A stretch of 64,000 bases of DNA, taken from an uncultured Allomuricauda sp. GTDB taxonomy: Bacteria > Bacteroidota > Bacteroidia > Flavobacteriales > Flavobacteriaceae. The notes beneath the pieces were generated by a model. That model searched no databases and was not told where the DNA came from. It saw nothing but the letters and a program-made list of their open reading frames with translations. Below are positions 1 through 10,206 of this stretch, piece by piece; within the stretch, counting starts at the first letter, position 1, and each line of letters opens with the position of its first letter. The position numbers and the translations under genes were made by a program. The stretch lies in NCBI RefSeq assembly GCF_937884665.1, contig NZ_CAKZYF010000216.1:30922-94921 (forward strand), written 5' to 3'.

Positions 1-2
1 CG

Positions 3-233
3 CCAATTTGGTGGGCAACCTTTATGGCGGGAAGCTTGGTAGAGGCCGTTCTTGGTTTTATGTTGGGTTTTGGACTTATGAACCGATTGTTCCTGAGCAA
101 AAACCCAGATGCTCTTGAAAAAGCAGCCTTACTCCGAAAAAAAATTGCACCGAAGCAAGGCAAAATTGGAATTCTGGGCGTATTTGTCGGAATCTGGATG
201 ATAGTCGCTTCTTTTTTGTTCAGTGTTGTCTAA
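3..233 (+). CDS. C-terminal part of a membrane protein, open at the left window edge
   Basis: Frame stays open upstream of the listed ATG (..PIWWATFMAGSLVEAV..) to the window edge; hydrophobic segments. Confidence 0.5.
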   Translation, partial: PIWWATFMAGSLVEAVLGFMLGFGLMNRLFLSKNPDALEKAALLRKKIAPKQGKIGILGVFVGIWMIVASFLFSVV

Positions 234-240
234 ATAGAGG

Positions 241-855
241 ATGATGAAAAAACTATTTTACTTTTTTGTGATGCTGGGAACCGCTGGCGCCATGGCACAA
301 GAGGCCGAAGCTACAAGTCGACAGATTACGGTGAATGGAAATGTAGAGGTCAAAAGGGAGATACAAGCGTATCGGGTACAGGCCGTTTTAAGTATGGACC
401 AAGTGTATTATTCTGACCCAACCGTTACCTCTTTTACAGCACTGAAAAACAAGTATTTTCAAGCTGTTAGGGATGCTGGTTTTGATCCAGAGCAATTCTC
501 GGAACACCCCAACGAGTTTTTAGCACTAGGGTATCAGAAAGAGGGAACCGTGCTTAAATATGAGACCGACTCCGCAAAAGAACTTGAATTGCTATCCAAA
601 GTGAGGATGACGGGCATTACCCTGTCCTATGAATTTAAAACGGTTCTGGAAGCTGAGCGACAAAAGGAACTACTGCAAAGCGTGCTTGCCGATGCCAAGC
701 AAAATGCCACACAGATCTGTAAAGAGATCAACGCCCGGCCAGGAGCCATAATCGCGATATCAGGACATACCCCAAAAGAGGAAACCTGGATTTCCTATCT
801 CGGTAACAACTATCCTGAGTATTGGACGCTTTCCGTAACCTACCGCTTAGAGTAA
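241..855 (+). CDS. SIMPL-domain (DUF541)-like exported protein
   Basis: Signal peptide MMKKLFYFFVMLGTAGAMAQ; ITVNGNVEVKREIQAYRVQAVLSMD resembles the SIMPL N-terminus. Confidence 0.65.
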   Translation: MMKKLFYFFVMLGTAGAMAQEAEATSRQITVNGNVEVKREIQAYRVQAVLSMDQVYYSDPTVTSFTALKNKYFQAVRDAGFDPEQFSEHPNEFLALGYQKEGTVLKYETDSAKELELLSKVRMTGITLSYEFKTVLEAERQKELLQSVLADAKQNATQICKEINARPGAIIAISGHTPKEETWISYLGNNYPEYWTLSVTYRLE

Positions 856-882
856 CCTATTTTTGGTTGTTAATTTTGTTTT

Positions 883-915
883 GGTCCATTGACCTTTCGG
901 CAATGGACCTTTTTT
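883..915 (+). terminator. Rho-independent terminator after the SIMPL gene
   Basis: GGTCCATTG-ACCTTTCGG-CAATGGACC followed by TTTTTT; perfect 9-bp stem. Confidence 0.85.
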
Positions 916-1147
916 ATAGTAGCAGTTGCCTCCCTTCAGAATAAAGTGATTGTGGTTTAAAGCGTTTTTGATTAGAAAACCTCAACCCTCTTTTTAAAAA
1001 AGTGGATACGTGGGCATTCCCAAAGCCACAATAAACCCGAAAGTATGCCATTTGTGATAGTAAAGACGTTTACACCTGGGAATTCAATTACATCGAAAGA
1101 ATGAATTTGCTTTGTTGATGAAGGTAGGCTAAAGGTCTTAAAGTATG

Positions 1148-1174
1148 AAAGAGCACCGAATTTCGGTGCTCTTT
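1148..1174. terminator. Palindromic hairpin, probable terminator of the minus-strand 1191-3746 gene
   Basis: AAAGAGCACCGAA-T-TTCGGTGCTCTTT, directly downstream of the stop codon. Confidence 0.65.
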
Positions 1175-1190
1175 ACTGATTTTACCTCTT

Positions 1191-3746
1191 TCAATACAGG
1201 TCCAGATAGTTGATGTTATCCATTCGAAAGTCCAGGCCATCCATATATTTTTTGGAAGCGCTCGGCCTTGTAAGTTCAAAGGCCTTGAAGACGATATCGC
1301 CCTCTTTGGAAATGTATTGGATTTCATCTCCTTTTTCTGTCTTGGTGCATGCAACCTTTTCCAATTCCTTATCGTAGTCATAAACAGGCAGGACCCAAAC
1401 AGTTCCACTTTCATAAATGCCCTTGTTGAAAAAGGCCCTATGAATCTCTGTTCCGTCAATACGATAGCGTATGACAGGTCCGTTCAGCATCTCTCCGTTT
1501 AGATAAAAGTTATATTTTATTGTGTTTGTTTTTGGATGATATACCGTAACCTCATCATTACCATCTTCATTGCGCTTTCGCAACACATTGCCCGTGTCCA
1601 AATATTTCAACTCACTTTTCAGAGTTCCTTTCTCGTATACTTTTTCAGTTTTTTCACGATATGCGGATAAAATCTCCTTGCCGTCGTAGGGCATATCGTT
1701 TTTAAATAGCATTGTGGAAACGACTTTTCCATTGGTGTCAAAATAAGTAGCCTCACCTTCTTTTTTGCCCTCATCATAGTTTATAAAATGCGTAACCGCG
1801 CCATTGGCATTGTAATAGATAAATTTTCCGTCTTTGCGCCCATTTGAATACGCTCCGCGAATTTCAGGCTCTTGATTGTAGTTCAATTTTTCATAGGTGC
1901 CATTTTTTACGCCCATAGCATAGGTAATTCTTTCCTTGGTCTGGTAGTCGTAGAACGTTCCTTCATAAGGTTCTTTGTTTTTGTATTTCAAATCGGAAAG
2001 TAACTCTCCGTCCCTAGTGTAAATTCGAGCATGGGAACTAAGGTCGATATCCTCCACCAAAACCTGCTTTTTTGTCCTTCCCTGAAAATAGCGCTGTTCA
2101 TATCGCAATAGCTTTTCCAATATCCCGTTGCTCCTTCTTTCTACCTTGCTCAGCATGTCGGTACCATAGAAATATTCCCAAAGCTCCCCATCTTGATTAA
2201 GATAATCGTATGTGCTTATCTGCTTACCCGCTTTATCGTAAAAAATTCCTTGGGTTTCTTTGTACCGCTTGTAACGTATTTCAGACCTTTTGTTGCCGTT
2301 ACCATGGTACTTCACCTTCTTTATGTAATTATAGCCCCCGGAATCAAAAAAGGTTTCTTCCCTATACGCCACTCCGGTGTCATAGTCATAAGAGAGGGTG
2401 GTTTCTTTTATTTTGGCTCCATCCTCATATTGGTAAATATTGATCAATCGGCCTTTTGAGTCAATAAAGCACTGTTTTCCATCCAACGGGGTATAGTAGT
2501 TTTCTTGGGACAGCACCATTTTACCCATTTCCCTTCCTTCTTTATCATAGTAAACCTCTAGGGCCCCATTTCTCTTTTTGAAAATCTTTTGGGTATCCCG
2601 ATAAAACTGTGTCTCCTGGATCAATTTGCCTTCTTTGTATTTCCGAACGAAATCCAGGGCATATTCCGTTCCGTTCCATGGAACGTAATCCTTATACACC
2701 AGAGAGTCATTGACTTTCCCCAAACGGTTATAATACAGCACCTTTTCTTTCCTGTTTTTTTCGTCATAGGATGTATAAGAGGAAAGGTATCCGTCCGTAA
2801 ACTTCTTTTCCCATACCGTGGCGCCATTTTCATAAGCTTGTATCGTTCCAAATTCGATGTTGCTGGAAGAGAAATATCCTTTTTTACCGGTGTAGTTTTT
2901 TCCATTGAACGGAGTCAGATACCCGTTCTTCCATTTGTATTCAATACTGTCCAACTTATTGCCCTGGTTACTGTAGAAAACGGTTTGGTAAACCGGTTTA
3001 ACCATAAAATGTACCCGTAAAATCCCAGAATCATCATAATATGAGGTATTCAAATACTTTCCCTTTTCGTAATGGACAATGGTCTGAGAGGCTGTATCTA
3101 TATTGTAAAAACTGAATTCTGAGCCATTATGCAGAACCCCATCTTCGTATGTAGCCTCCGCAATAATCTGTTCCTCGGCATCATAAGACCTGCTCATTAC
3201 GGTTACCCTTTTGCCCGTAGGGTCCGTAATGCTGTATCGTATATTTCTTCTTCCCGATAGACTCCCTTTGTGCGAAATTTCAATTAGTGTATCGTTCCTA
3301 AACTCCGAATAAAACAGATAATTCCGATAATCCACATTTTGCCTGCCCTGGACAAAGCGACCGTTTTTATAGGTGCCCGCTAGCTTTTCCTTGCCCAAAT
3401 AGCTAATAAATTCTCCTTCGAGTCTCCCTTTTTCAAAATTCCCAACTTGGAATATGGTGCCATCCTCGCGATACCAAACTACTTTACCTTCCCACGAATC
3501 CCTATCCCGAGCAGTAGAAACGCCTTCCATTTGTAGCTTTCCGCTTTTATAGTAATCCTTCATATTGAACCATCCATTCTCCAGTTCTGAAGTCACCCGA
3601 TAAAAAGATGCTCCCTGCTTCTCCGCTTCTTTCCACTCTGCGTTGTACCAAATCGTATCATTTTGGGCATGAAGTTTTGGTATGGAACAAAAAAAAGATA
3701 CGCCTGCAAGAATCAAAAGATGAAAAACAAAAGAAGAGGTCTTCAT
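1191..3746 (-). CDS. Exported MORN/YwqK-type repeat protein
   Basis: Signal peptide MKTSSFVFHLLILAGVSFFCSIPKLHAQ; many YxxGKLxxEG / YDxxGK repeats. Likely start is the internal Met (ORF track begins at 3800). Confidence 0.75.
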   Translation of the reverse strand: MKTSSFVFHLLILAGVSFFCSIPKLHAQNDTIWYNAEWKEAEKQGASFYRVTSELENGWFNMKDYYKSGKLQMEGVSTARDRDSWEGKVVWYREDGTIFQVGNFEKGRLEGEFISYLGKEKLAGTYKNGRFVQGRQNVDYRNYLFYSEFRNDTLIEISHKGSLSGRRNIRYSITDPTGKRVTVMSRSYDAEEQIIAEATYEDGVLHNGSEFSFYNIDTASQTIVHYEKGKYLNTSYYDDSGILRVHFMVKPVYQTVFYSNQGNKLDSIEYKWKNGYLTPFNGKNYTGKKGYFSSSNIEFGTIQAYENGATVWEKKFTDGYLSSYTSYDEKNRKEKVLYYNRLGKVNDSLVYKDYVPWNGTEYALDFVRKYKEGKLIQETQFYRDTQKIFKKRNGALEVYYDKEGREMGKMVLSQENYYTPLDGKQCFIDSKGRLINIYQYEDGAKIKETTLSYDYDTGVAYREETFFDSGGYNYIKKVKYHGNGNKRSEIRYKRYKETQGIFYDKAGKQISTYDYLNQDGELWEYFYGTDMLSKVERRSNGILEKLLRYEQRYFQGRTKKQVLVEDIDLSSHARIYTRDGELLSDLKYKNKEPYEGTFYDYQTKERITYAMGVKNGTYEKLNYNQEPEIRGAYSNGRKDGKFIYYNANGAVTHFINYDEGKKEGEATYFDTNGKVVSTMLFKNDMPYDGKEILSAYREKTEKVYEKGTLKSELKYLDTGNVLRKRNEDGNDEVTVYHPKTNTIKYNFYLNGEMLNGPVIRYRIDGTEIHRAFFNKGIYESGTVWVLPVYDYDKELEKVACTKTEKGDEIQYISKEGDIVFKAFELTRPSASKKYMDGLDFRMDNINYLDLY

Positions 3747-3880
3747 AGAAAAGGATTTAATTTTTAACAAAACTAAGATAGAATCGGTAGCCCTCAGCAC
3801 CCTGAATACAGGGATTTTAAAACAGGGTATTGGTCACGTTGCGCTATTCCGGATATGCGAATGACCGGGCAGGTCAATCA

Positions 3881-4219
3881 TTATCTTTTCCGAAATACCA
3901 ACTTTAGCACCAGAAGTAGGAGAAGTACAAGACCACAAAAGGGAAAAACTATGAAATAAGACCATAATATGGCACCAGGCCCATTTCCACTCCACATATT
4001 CCCGTTAGGTCGCGTGGCCCAATATGCATATAGCAATGGGCTCATGTAAAACAAGGCATTGAGAGCTAAAAATGTATTGAGGATTATGCCACGATATGTT
4101 TTTGAATCTTTAATAAAACAGAGTGCCACGCTCAAAAATACAGGAAGAACAAATACTATAAATAGGACTGTATCGGACATAGCGGTTTTAACAGGAATAA
4201 AATCCATAACATCTCCCAA
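3881..4219 (-). CDS. Small multi-TM membrane protein
   Basis: 112-aa ORF with several hydrophobic helices. Confidence 0.45.
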   Translation of the reverse strand: MGDVMDFIPVKTAMSDTVLFIVFVLPVFLSVALCFIKDSKTYRGIILNTFLALNALFYMSPLLYAYWATRPNGNMWSGNGPGAILWSYFIVFPFCGLVLLLLLVLKLVFRKR

Positions 4220-4314
4220 GCTGCCGCTTTAGGAGGTATTTCCCCAGACTTTTAATCTCATTTGAAGGGTTTATTGAAAATAGTGACCTTACAAACAAAA
4301 AGAAAAAACTTTCA

Positions 4315-4680
4315 TTAAAGTAGTTTGGGGTTTGGATAATTATCAGATTGGTCTTCGATTGTGTTGTCCAGACAGGTAAAATCCTTTTCCACTAAAAGTG
4401 ATAGTGCGGTAGGGTCGTTCCAATCCACGGAGTTTTTAAATCCCACCGTATCGCTGTTCGCCCAAGCCGATAACTCCTGTTCCGGCTCGTAAATCGTAAT
4501 CTTGTGGTCAACAAAATCTGCTTCCAGTTCGGTTGTGCCAGCTTTCGCTTGAAGCGCATAAATGAGGGTGTTTCTGCCAAAAATGGTAGTCTCTTCATAG
4601 AATCCATCCCGGCAGAAGGTCTCAACCTCCGTCTTTGTCAAACGAAAACGCACCGAATTGCCTTTGATACGTATCTTCAT
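4315..4680 (-). CDS. Conserved hypothetical protein (DUF7009-like)
   Basis: MKIRIKGNSVRFRLTKTEVE... recalled as a conserved family; follows the sensor kinase gene. Confidence 0.5.
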   Translation of the reverse strand: MKIRIKGNSVRFRLTKTEVETFCRDGFYEETTIFGRNTLIYALQAKAGTTELEADFVDHKITIYEPEQELSAWANSDTVGFKNSVDWNDPTALSLLVEKDFTCLDNTIEDQSDNYPNPKLL

Positions 4681-4687
4681 TTTCCTT

Positions 4688-6538
4688 TTAATTTGTTGTT
4701 TGTAGCACCGATTCGTCTACCCTGTAATTGATTGTCACCCGGGTTCCTTCACCAGGTATCGAATTAATGAACAAACGTCCGTTGATATAATTGGTTCTTT
4801 CTTTCATAAAAAATATGCCCATACCCCCTTCACTATTGTGTTTCACCACCTTTTCCAAAATGGAAGCGTCAAACCCTTCCCCGTCATCGTCAATGACCAC
4901 GCTTAAAAGTCCGTCCACATGATTAATTGAAACCAAAATATAGTTGGCTTCTGCATATTTGATGGCATTGTTGACCGCTTCCTGAGTTACTCGATAAATA
5001 TTGGTTTCGGCCAAGGAGTCAAATCGGATATGCGTTTCGGCTTTATTTTCAAATAAAATATTTTTTCCCGTTAGCTTACTCAATTCATTGGTCATTTTTT
5101 GGAGCGCTGGAAAAATTCCGTGATCCTCCAACTCGGGAGGGGTCAGGTTAAAAGTTGCTGTTCGCACGCCTTTTATCAAATCAGAGGCCAGCGTTTTCAG
5201 ATATGCTATTTTTTCCTTGGTTTTTTCCTTCTGGTCCGGGTTTATGGATTCAATATTGAATTTCAATGCGGTGAGCATCTGACCTATGCCATCATGGATA
5301 TCTTTGGCGATACGCTTTCGTTCTTCCTCTTGCCCCTCCACTATCTGACTTGCTTGCAACTGCTTTTGTTGCATGCGTTCTTCATAATTCTGTTTGGTCA
5401 GTTCTTCTATTTTTAACTGATTCTTCTTGCGTTCGGTAATGTCGGAGCATAATATCAAAACACTTTGCTCTAAACTGGAATGGTGCATAGGAATGATGGA
5501 CATGTCCAACCATAGAGGTTTTTCGGTTTTGGTCCTAATCTCAATTTCCTCGTTGCGAATGCTCTTCCGCTTGCTGGTAAGTATCTCGCGAAGGTATTGT
5601 TGCTGTCCCGCATCGTCCGTTAGTATTTCTGATAACGGGACGTTCCATTGAATCTCGGTAATACCCAAAAGATTCAGAAATTTTTTGCTGATAAAAACAA
5701 CGGTACCGTTCTTTCTGATACTCGCGAAGAGGGCTGCATTGTCGATTACAAAGTTGAGTTCTTGGAGCTGTTGCAATGAACGTTCTTTCTCCTTAAAAAG
5801 ACGCTTGACCTCCGATGCTCGATTTTCCGATTTTATTTGGCTTTGGATAAGTTTTGAAATGGTCTCCCTTATCTGTATGGAAAGCGGTCTAAAGATAAAT
5901 ACCACCTCTAGGAACAATATCAATAAAGAAAGGGCCAACAAAAGGTATTCCTTAAACTTCAGTTTTTGCAGCTTTTCTTTGCTGAGGGCGTCGTATTCAT
6001 TTACTATGGCATCCATCTTATTTAAAAAAACGCTTTCATTTGCCAAAAGAACCTCCAACTGGGTTTCATAGGCCAAGGGCGAAATATCTTCATCCATACG
6101 CTCCTTCAAAATGATTTCAGCAGCATTGACCATGGCCTTATGGTGCGGATTTAAATCCGCGAACAACTTCATGATGACCTTATTTGTTTCTTTTGGAAGA
6201 CCAATGCTGTCATTGCCGTTTTGAAGTCCACTATGGGACGTCTTCCATACAAAGAGTGTTTGTTTTAAGTTGTTTTGAATTTTTTCTCTGGCCTTGCTCG
6301 CCGGTTCCGTGTTGCCGAAAAGTAACACTTCTTTAACCAGCTTCTGACTAAAAGCCCTTTGCCGTCCAGCTACATTGATGACACGTGAGTCGTTCAATTG
6401 AAGGTTGAGGTGTTGTTGAATCAATATTTGGGCCACAATAATTGTCAAAGCAATCATGGCAAGCGCTAACAGATACCACTTCCTTACCCTTAAAAAAGTA
6501 GCCGTATCCAGTGCCTGTTGTTGCTTTTGGTTTTCCAT
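4688..6538 (-). CDS. Sensor histidine kinase, NarX/PilJ-type N-terminal sensor + PAS + HisKA_3/HATPase
   Basis: INVAGRQRAFSQKLVKEV sensor motif; TM helices; PAS; EEERKRIAKDIHDGIGQMLTALKFNIE; ATPase DDDGEGFD, GGMGIFFMKER. Confidence 0.85.
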   Translation of the reverse strand: MENQKQQQALDTATFLRVRKWYLLALAMIALTIIVAQILIQQHLNLQLNDSRVINVAGRQRAFSQKLVKEVLLFGNTEPASKAREKIQNNLKQTLFVWKTSHSGLQNGNDSIGLPKETNKVIMKLFADLNPHHKAMVNAAEIILKERMDEDISPLAYETQLEVLLANESVFLNKMDAIVNEYDALSKEKLQKLKFKEYLLLALSLLILFLEVVFIFRPLSIQIRETISKLIQSQIKSENRASEVKRLFKEKERSLQQLQELNFVIDNAALFASIRKNGTVVFISKKFLNLLGITEIQWNVPLSEILTDDAGQQQYLREILTSKRKSIRNEEIEIRTKTEKPLWLDMSIIPMHHSSLEQSVLILCSDITERKKNQLKIEELTKQNYEERMQQKQLQASQIVEGQEEERKRIAKDIHDGIGQMLTALKFNIESINPDQKEKTKEKIAYLKTLASDLIKGVRTATFNLTPPELEDHGIFPALQKMTNELSKLTGKNILFENKAETHIRFDSLAETNIYRVTQEAVNNAIKYAEANYILVSINHVDGLLSVVIDDDGEGFDASILEKVVKHNSEGGMGIFFMKERTNYINGRLFINSIPGEGTRVTINYRVDESVLQTTN

Positions 6539-6561
6539 ATCCGAAAATATACGTCAAAAAA

Positions 6562-7152
6562 TCAACCCGAAACCGCTTTGATGACCAAGGCAGAAGACGC
6601 TTTGGAAAACGGTAAACGCATTGCGGTCTCCTGCCCTTTTTTTGACATTTTGCGCCATGTTTTCCTAAGAATATCAATTACCTTCATCTCATCATGCTTT
6701 TGCACAAAGGGTTCAAAATAGTATTTTAAAAAAACAAGGCAAATCACATCTTCAAGGGTTTGCGTATCCTCATTTCGTTTGAGTTGTTTTTTCTGTAACA
6801 GAAATTCCACTTGGGCAATAGTCTCTTCATCATAATTGATTTTTTCCAAGATTTCCCTAGCCTTGGCGGCATGGTACTTTTTTAGCTCTTGACGCCATTT
6901 CAGGTATCCTGCCCGATTTAATTCGTAGTTATCCCTTGGGATTTCCCAGCGACGAATGTGTTGACATCGCGCTGTAAGTTGCAAGGCCTCTGAGGCATCG
7001 GGCGTAAAAGCGTTCAAGGTATCTGTCATCCGTAGGGCATAGAGCACCTCCTTTGGATAGGATTTTCCTTCGAACGTTTCCGTATTGGGGTCATTGTGGT
7101 TCGCTTCATCAAAAAGATGAAAAGCTCTTGCCAATTTTTTATGATTTCCCAT
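6562..7152 (-). CDS. DUF4202-family protein
   Basis: AFHLFDEANHNDPNT..., CQHIRRWEIPRDNYELNRAGYLKWRQELKKYHA. Confidence 0.75.
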   Translation of the reverse strand: MGNHKKLARAFHLFDEANHNDPNTETFEGKSYPKEVLYALRMTDTLNAFTPDASEALQLTARCQHIRRWEIPRDNYELNRAGYLKWRQELKKYHAAKAREILEKINYDEETIAQVEFLLQKKQLKRNEDTQTLEDVICLVFLKYYFEPFVQKHDEMKVIDILRKTWRKMSKKGQETAMRLPFSKASSALVIKAVSG

Positions 7153-7168
7153 TTGCGCCTATTAAACA

Positions 7169-7546
7169 TCATTCCGAGAAACCAATATACACAAAGTTCT
7201 TTTCAATTTTTACGGGATAGGTGGCAATGGAATTCAGGTCTCCGTTGAGGTTCATTCCCGTTTTTAGGGAGAAGGTTTTTTTATGCAGCGGACAGGCCAC
7301 TTTGGGGTCATCCCCGTCCACGCCTATCATTCCTCGGGACAAGACCATCTCCATCTTGTGGGGGCATAAATTTTGACAGGCATACCACACCCTTTTTCTG
7401 GTAAAGTTAAAAACCGCTATCTGTTTGTCCTTATATTTAACGCAGGCCCCACCATTTTTGGGGAATTTGGAAACTTCGGCTGCCTTGAACCAAATGGTTA
7501 CCTCTTCCAATTTTGTTGCTTCGTACGTGTTCAATTCTGATATCAT
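7169..7546 (-). CDS. nirD: Nitrite reductase [NAD(P)H] small subunit, Rieske-type
   Basis: CQNLCPHKMEMVLSRG...ACPLHKKTFSL; adjacent to nirB. Confidence 0.9.
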   Translation of the reverse strand: MISELNTYEATKLEEVTIWFKAAEVSKFPKNGGACVKYKDKQIAVFNFTRKRVWYACQNLCPHKMEMVLSRGMIGVDGDDPKVACPLHKKTFSLKTGMNLNGDLNSIATYPVKIEKNFVYIGFSE

Positions 7547-7579
7547 ATCTTTCTTACAAAAATTAAGGGGACAGGGGTA

Positions 7580-10081
7580 TCAAGTCCAGGCCTTCGGCAT
7601 TTTCTGTCCGCGCATAGGAACAAATTCTATAGTATCGTCTTTCTCATCCGAGTTGACAAAATGCGAGTACCTTGCTCGTATCTCAGGGGTTTCTACCGCT
7701 TCCTTCCACTCACATTTATAGGTATCGGCATAGCTTTGCATCTCAGCATCCAGCTCTTCGGCAATATTTAAGGAGTCATGGATGACCACATTTTTTAAAT
7801 ATGTGATGCCTCCCTCCAATTTCTCCAACCATGCCGCTGTTCGTGTTAAAGGAGGTGCAGTTTTAATATAGAACATCAAGAAACGATCTACATATCTGAC
7901 CGCCGTCTCTTTATCTACTTTTTCAGCCAAGAGTTCAGCATGTTTTGGGTTAGCGCCCCCATTGCCACATACGTAGACATTCCATCCTCCTTCTACAGCG
8001 ATAAAGCCAAAATCCTTGCAGCGTGCTTCGGCACATTCCCGGATGCATCCGGAGACACCGCCTTTCATTTTATGTGGTGAACGAATCCCTTTATATCTAT
8101 TTTCTATCTCGATGGCAAAACTCACACTTTCGTCCATGCCATAGCGGCACCAAGTGGACCCTACACAACTTTTTACCGTTCGCAGTGCTTTGCCATAAGC
8201 ATGTCCACTTTCAAAACCTTCTTTGATAAGTTCCTCCCAAATCAGAGGAAGTTCATGCAGTTGGGCACCAAACATATCAATCCGCTGGCCCCCCGTGATT
8301 TTGGTATACAGGTCATATTTCATGCCGATGCGCCCTAAGGCCATCAGCTGTTGCGGTGTTATTTCTCCCCCGGGAACCCTGGGAACAACGGAGTATGTTC
8401 CATTTCGTTGGATATTTGCCAAATACCGATCGTTGGAGTCTTGAATAGTCTCTTGCCGGTTTGCTGTTTCATTATAAACACTGGCAAATATAGCGGCAAC
8501 TGCAGGTTTACAGATTTCACAGCCATCACCATGCCCAACGGTATCCAATAGCTCATCATAGTCTTGGATGTCCCGCATTTTTACGATATCGTACAATTCC
8601 TGTCGTGAGAAATCAAAATGTTCACAAATACGCACTTTTACCGTTTTTCCCAAACTTTTTAGGCTTTCGGTCACTAAGTCCGAAACCATAGGTTTGCATC
8701 CTCCACATCCCGTGGTCGCCTTGGTCGCTTCTGCAACACTTTTTAGAGTTTCATGTCCCTCTTGTAGTACAGAACAGCAAATCCCACCTTTGGTTACGGA
8801 TTCGCAAGAACAAACCACAGCGTCATCCGGCAAATCCATCACATTTCCCATTGCAGTTCCTTCCCCGCCTCGTGCTCCTAAAATCAAGTCTTCTGGATTT
8901 TCGGGCAGAGCCATTTCATTTTGTTGTAGTTGCAAAAGCATGTTGTAGTCCGAAGCGTCTCCCACTAAGATTCCACCCAATAGTTTTTTCCCATCTTTGG
9001 AAATATTGATGCGTTTGTAGAGCCCTTGGAGTTTATTTTCAAAAACGATGGCATGGGCCTCTTCCTCCGTGGTAAATGGGTTCCCAAAACTGGCCACATC
9101 CACCCCGATAAGTTTCAGCTTAGTGGACATATCTATGTTTTCGGCCATTAGCGTTTCTTTTCCAAGAATTTGGTCTACAGCTACTTGTGCCATCTCATAG
9201 CCAGGGGCAACCAGACCATATATCATTTGATTGTATAGGGCCACCTCGCCTATGGCAAAAATATTGGGGTCTGAAGTACGCATGGTATTGTCCACCACGA
9301 TTCCTCCCCTTTCACCCAGCCCGAGGCCACAAGCTTTAGCGAGTTCATCTCGTGGTCTGATCCCTGCGGAAATAATAAGCATATCCAACTCCAATGGATC
9401 TCCTTCCGAAAACGCCATCCCTTGTATGCTACCATTGCCTAAAATCTGTTGGGTAGCTTTGTTCAAATGAACGGAGATTCCCATGTCGCTCATCTTTGTC
9501 TCCAAGACTTTGCTACCCTCTTCATCTAATTGTCGGGGCATCAATCTTGGAGCAAATTCCACAACATGGGGTTCCAGACCCATATCTTTTATCGCTTTTG
9601 CCGCCTCAAGCCCCAGTAAACCTCCCCCCAACACCGCTGCTTTGCCATTTGGGATGTTGGAAGCGTACTGCATAGTATTTTCCAAGTCTTCTATGGTCCT
9701 GTAAACAAAAACGCCCTGTTTATGCACTCCTTTTATCGGCGGCACAAAGGGAATAGAACCCGTGGCCAATATAAGGTAGTCATAAGAATAGACCCGGCCT
9801 GAGCGAGTGGTAATCACTTTCGTATTCCGTTGGATAGCTACGACCCGTTCGTTGGTATGAAGTTCAATTCCATTTTGTTCATACCATGTTCTAGGTGCCA
9901 AAGTCAGTTTATCTGCATCCCCATTCTCAAAGAATTCGCTTAGATGTACTCGATCATATGCCACTCGGGGCTCTTCTCCAAATACTATCAATTTGAAATC
10001 TTTATATTTTTCTTGAGCTACAAACTTTTCGCAAAACTTGTACCCGACCATTCCATTTCCGATAACCAATATCGTTTTCAT
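7580..10081 (-). CDS. nirB: Nitrite reductase [NAD(P)H] large subunit
   Basis: 833 aa: FAD/NAD domains, BFD cysteines (CSCESVTKG..TGCGGCKP), siroheme/4Fe4S region (CVGSTWCRYG...CIRECAEARCKDFG). Confidence 0.95.
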   Translation of the reverse strand: MKTILVIGNGMVGYKFCEKFVAQEKYKDFKLIVFGEEPRVAYDRVHLSEFFENGDADKLTLAPRTWYEQNGIELHTNERVVAIQRNTKVITTRSGRVYSYDYLILATGSIPFVPPIKGVHKQGVFVYRTIEDLENTMQYASNIPNGKAAVLGGGLLGLEAAKAIKDMGLEPHVVEFAPRLMPRQLDEEGSKVLETKMSDMGISVHLNKATQQILGNGSIQGMAFSEGDPLELDMLIISAGIRPRDELAKACGLGLGERGGIVVDNTMRTSDPNIFAIGEVALYNQMIYGLVAPGYEMAQVAVDQILGKETLMAENIDMSTKLKLIGVDVASFGNPFTTEEEAHAIVFENKLQGLYKRINISKDGKKLLGGILVGDASDYNMLLQLQQNEMALPENPEDLILGARGGEGTAMGNVMDLPDDAVVCSCESVTKGGICCSVLQEGHETLKSVAEATKATTGCGGCKPMVSDLVTESLKSLGKTVKVRICEHFDFSRQELYDIVKMRDIQDYDELLDTVGHGDGCEICKPAVAAIFASVYNETANRQETIQDSNDRYLANIQRNGTYSVVPRVPGGEITPQQLMALGRIGMKYDLYTKITGGQRIDMFGAQLHELPLIWEELIKEGFESGHAYGKALRTVKSCVGSTWCRYGMDESVSFAIEIENRYKGIRSPHKMKGGVSGCIRECAEARCKDFGFIAVEGGWNVYVCGNGGANPKHAELLAEKVDKETAVRYVDRFLMFYIKTAPPLTRTAAWLEKLEGGITYLKNVVIHDSLNIAEELDAEMQSYADTYKCEWKEAVETPEIRARYSHFVNSDEKDDTIEFVPMRGQKMPKAWT

Positions 10082-10114
10082 AAGGAGATGCTTTCGTTAA
10101 TCTATTGTCAATAT

Positions 10115-10130
10115 TAAGTATAATTACGTA
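10115..10130. promoter_or_regulatory. NarL-like 7-2-7 operator upstream of nirB
   Basis: TAAGTAT-AA-TTACGTA; minus strand continues TTATACTTAA-N9-TAGATTAA. Confidence 0.55.
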
Positions 10131-10206
10131 TTTTTTATGTAATTATATCAAAATAATTACGTATTCTTGTTGCAGAATTAGCAAAAGGCACCTAACAATA
10201 ATTGAA

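Noticed and set aside
2193-3020. Plus-strand ORFs inside the MORN/YwqK gene, and similar antisense ORFs inside nirB, nasA and other long genes
   Set aside because: Antisense shadows of well-supported coding sequences.
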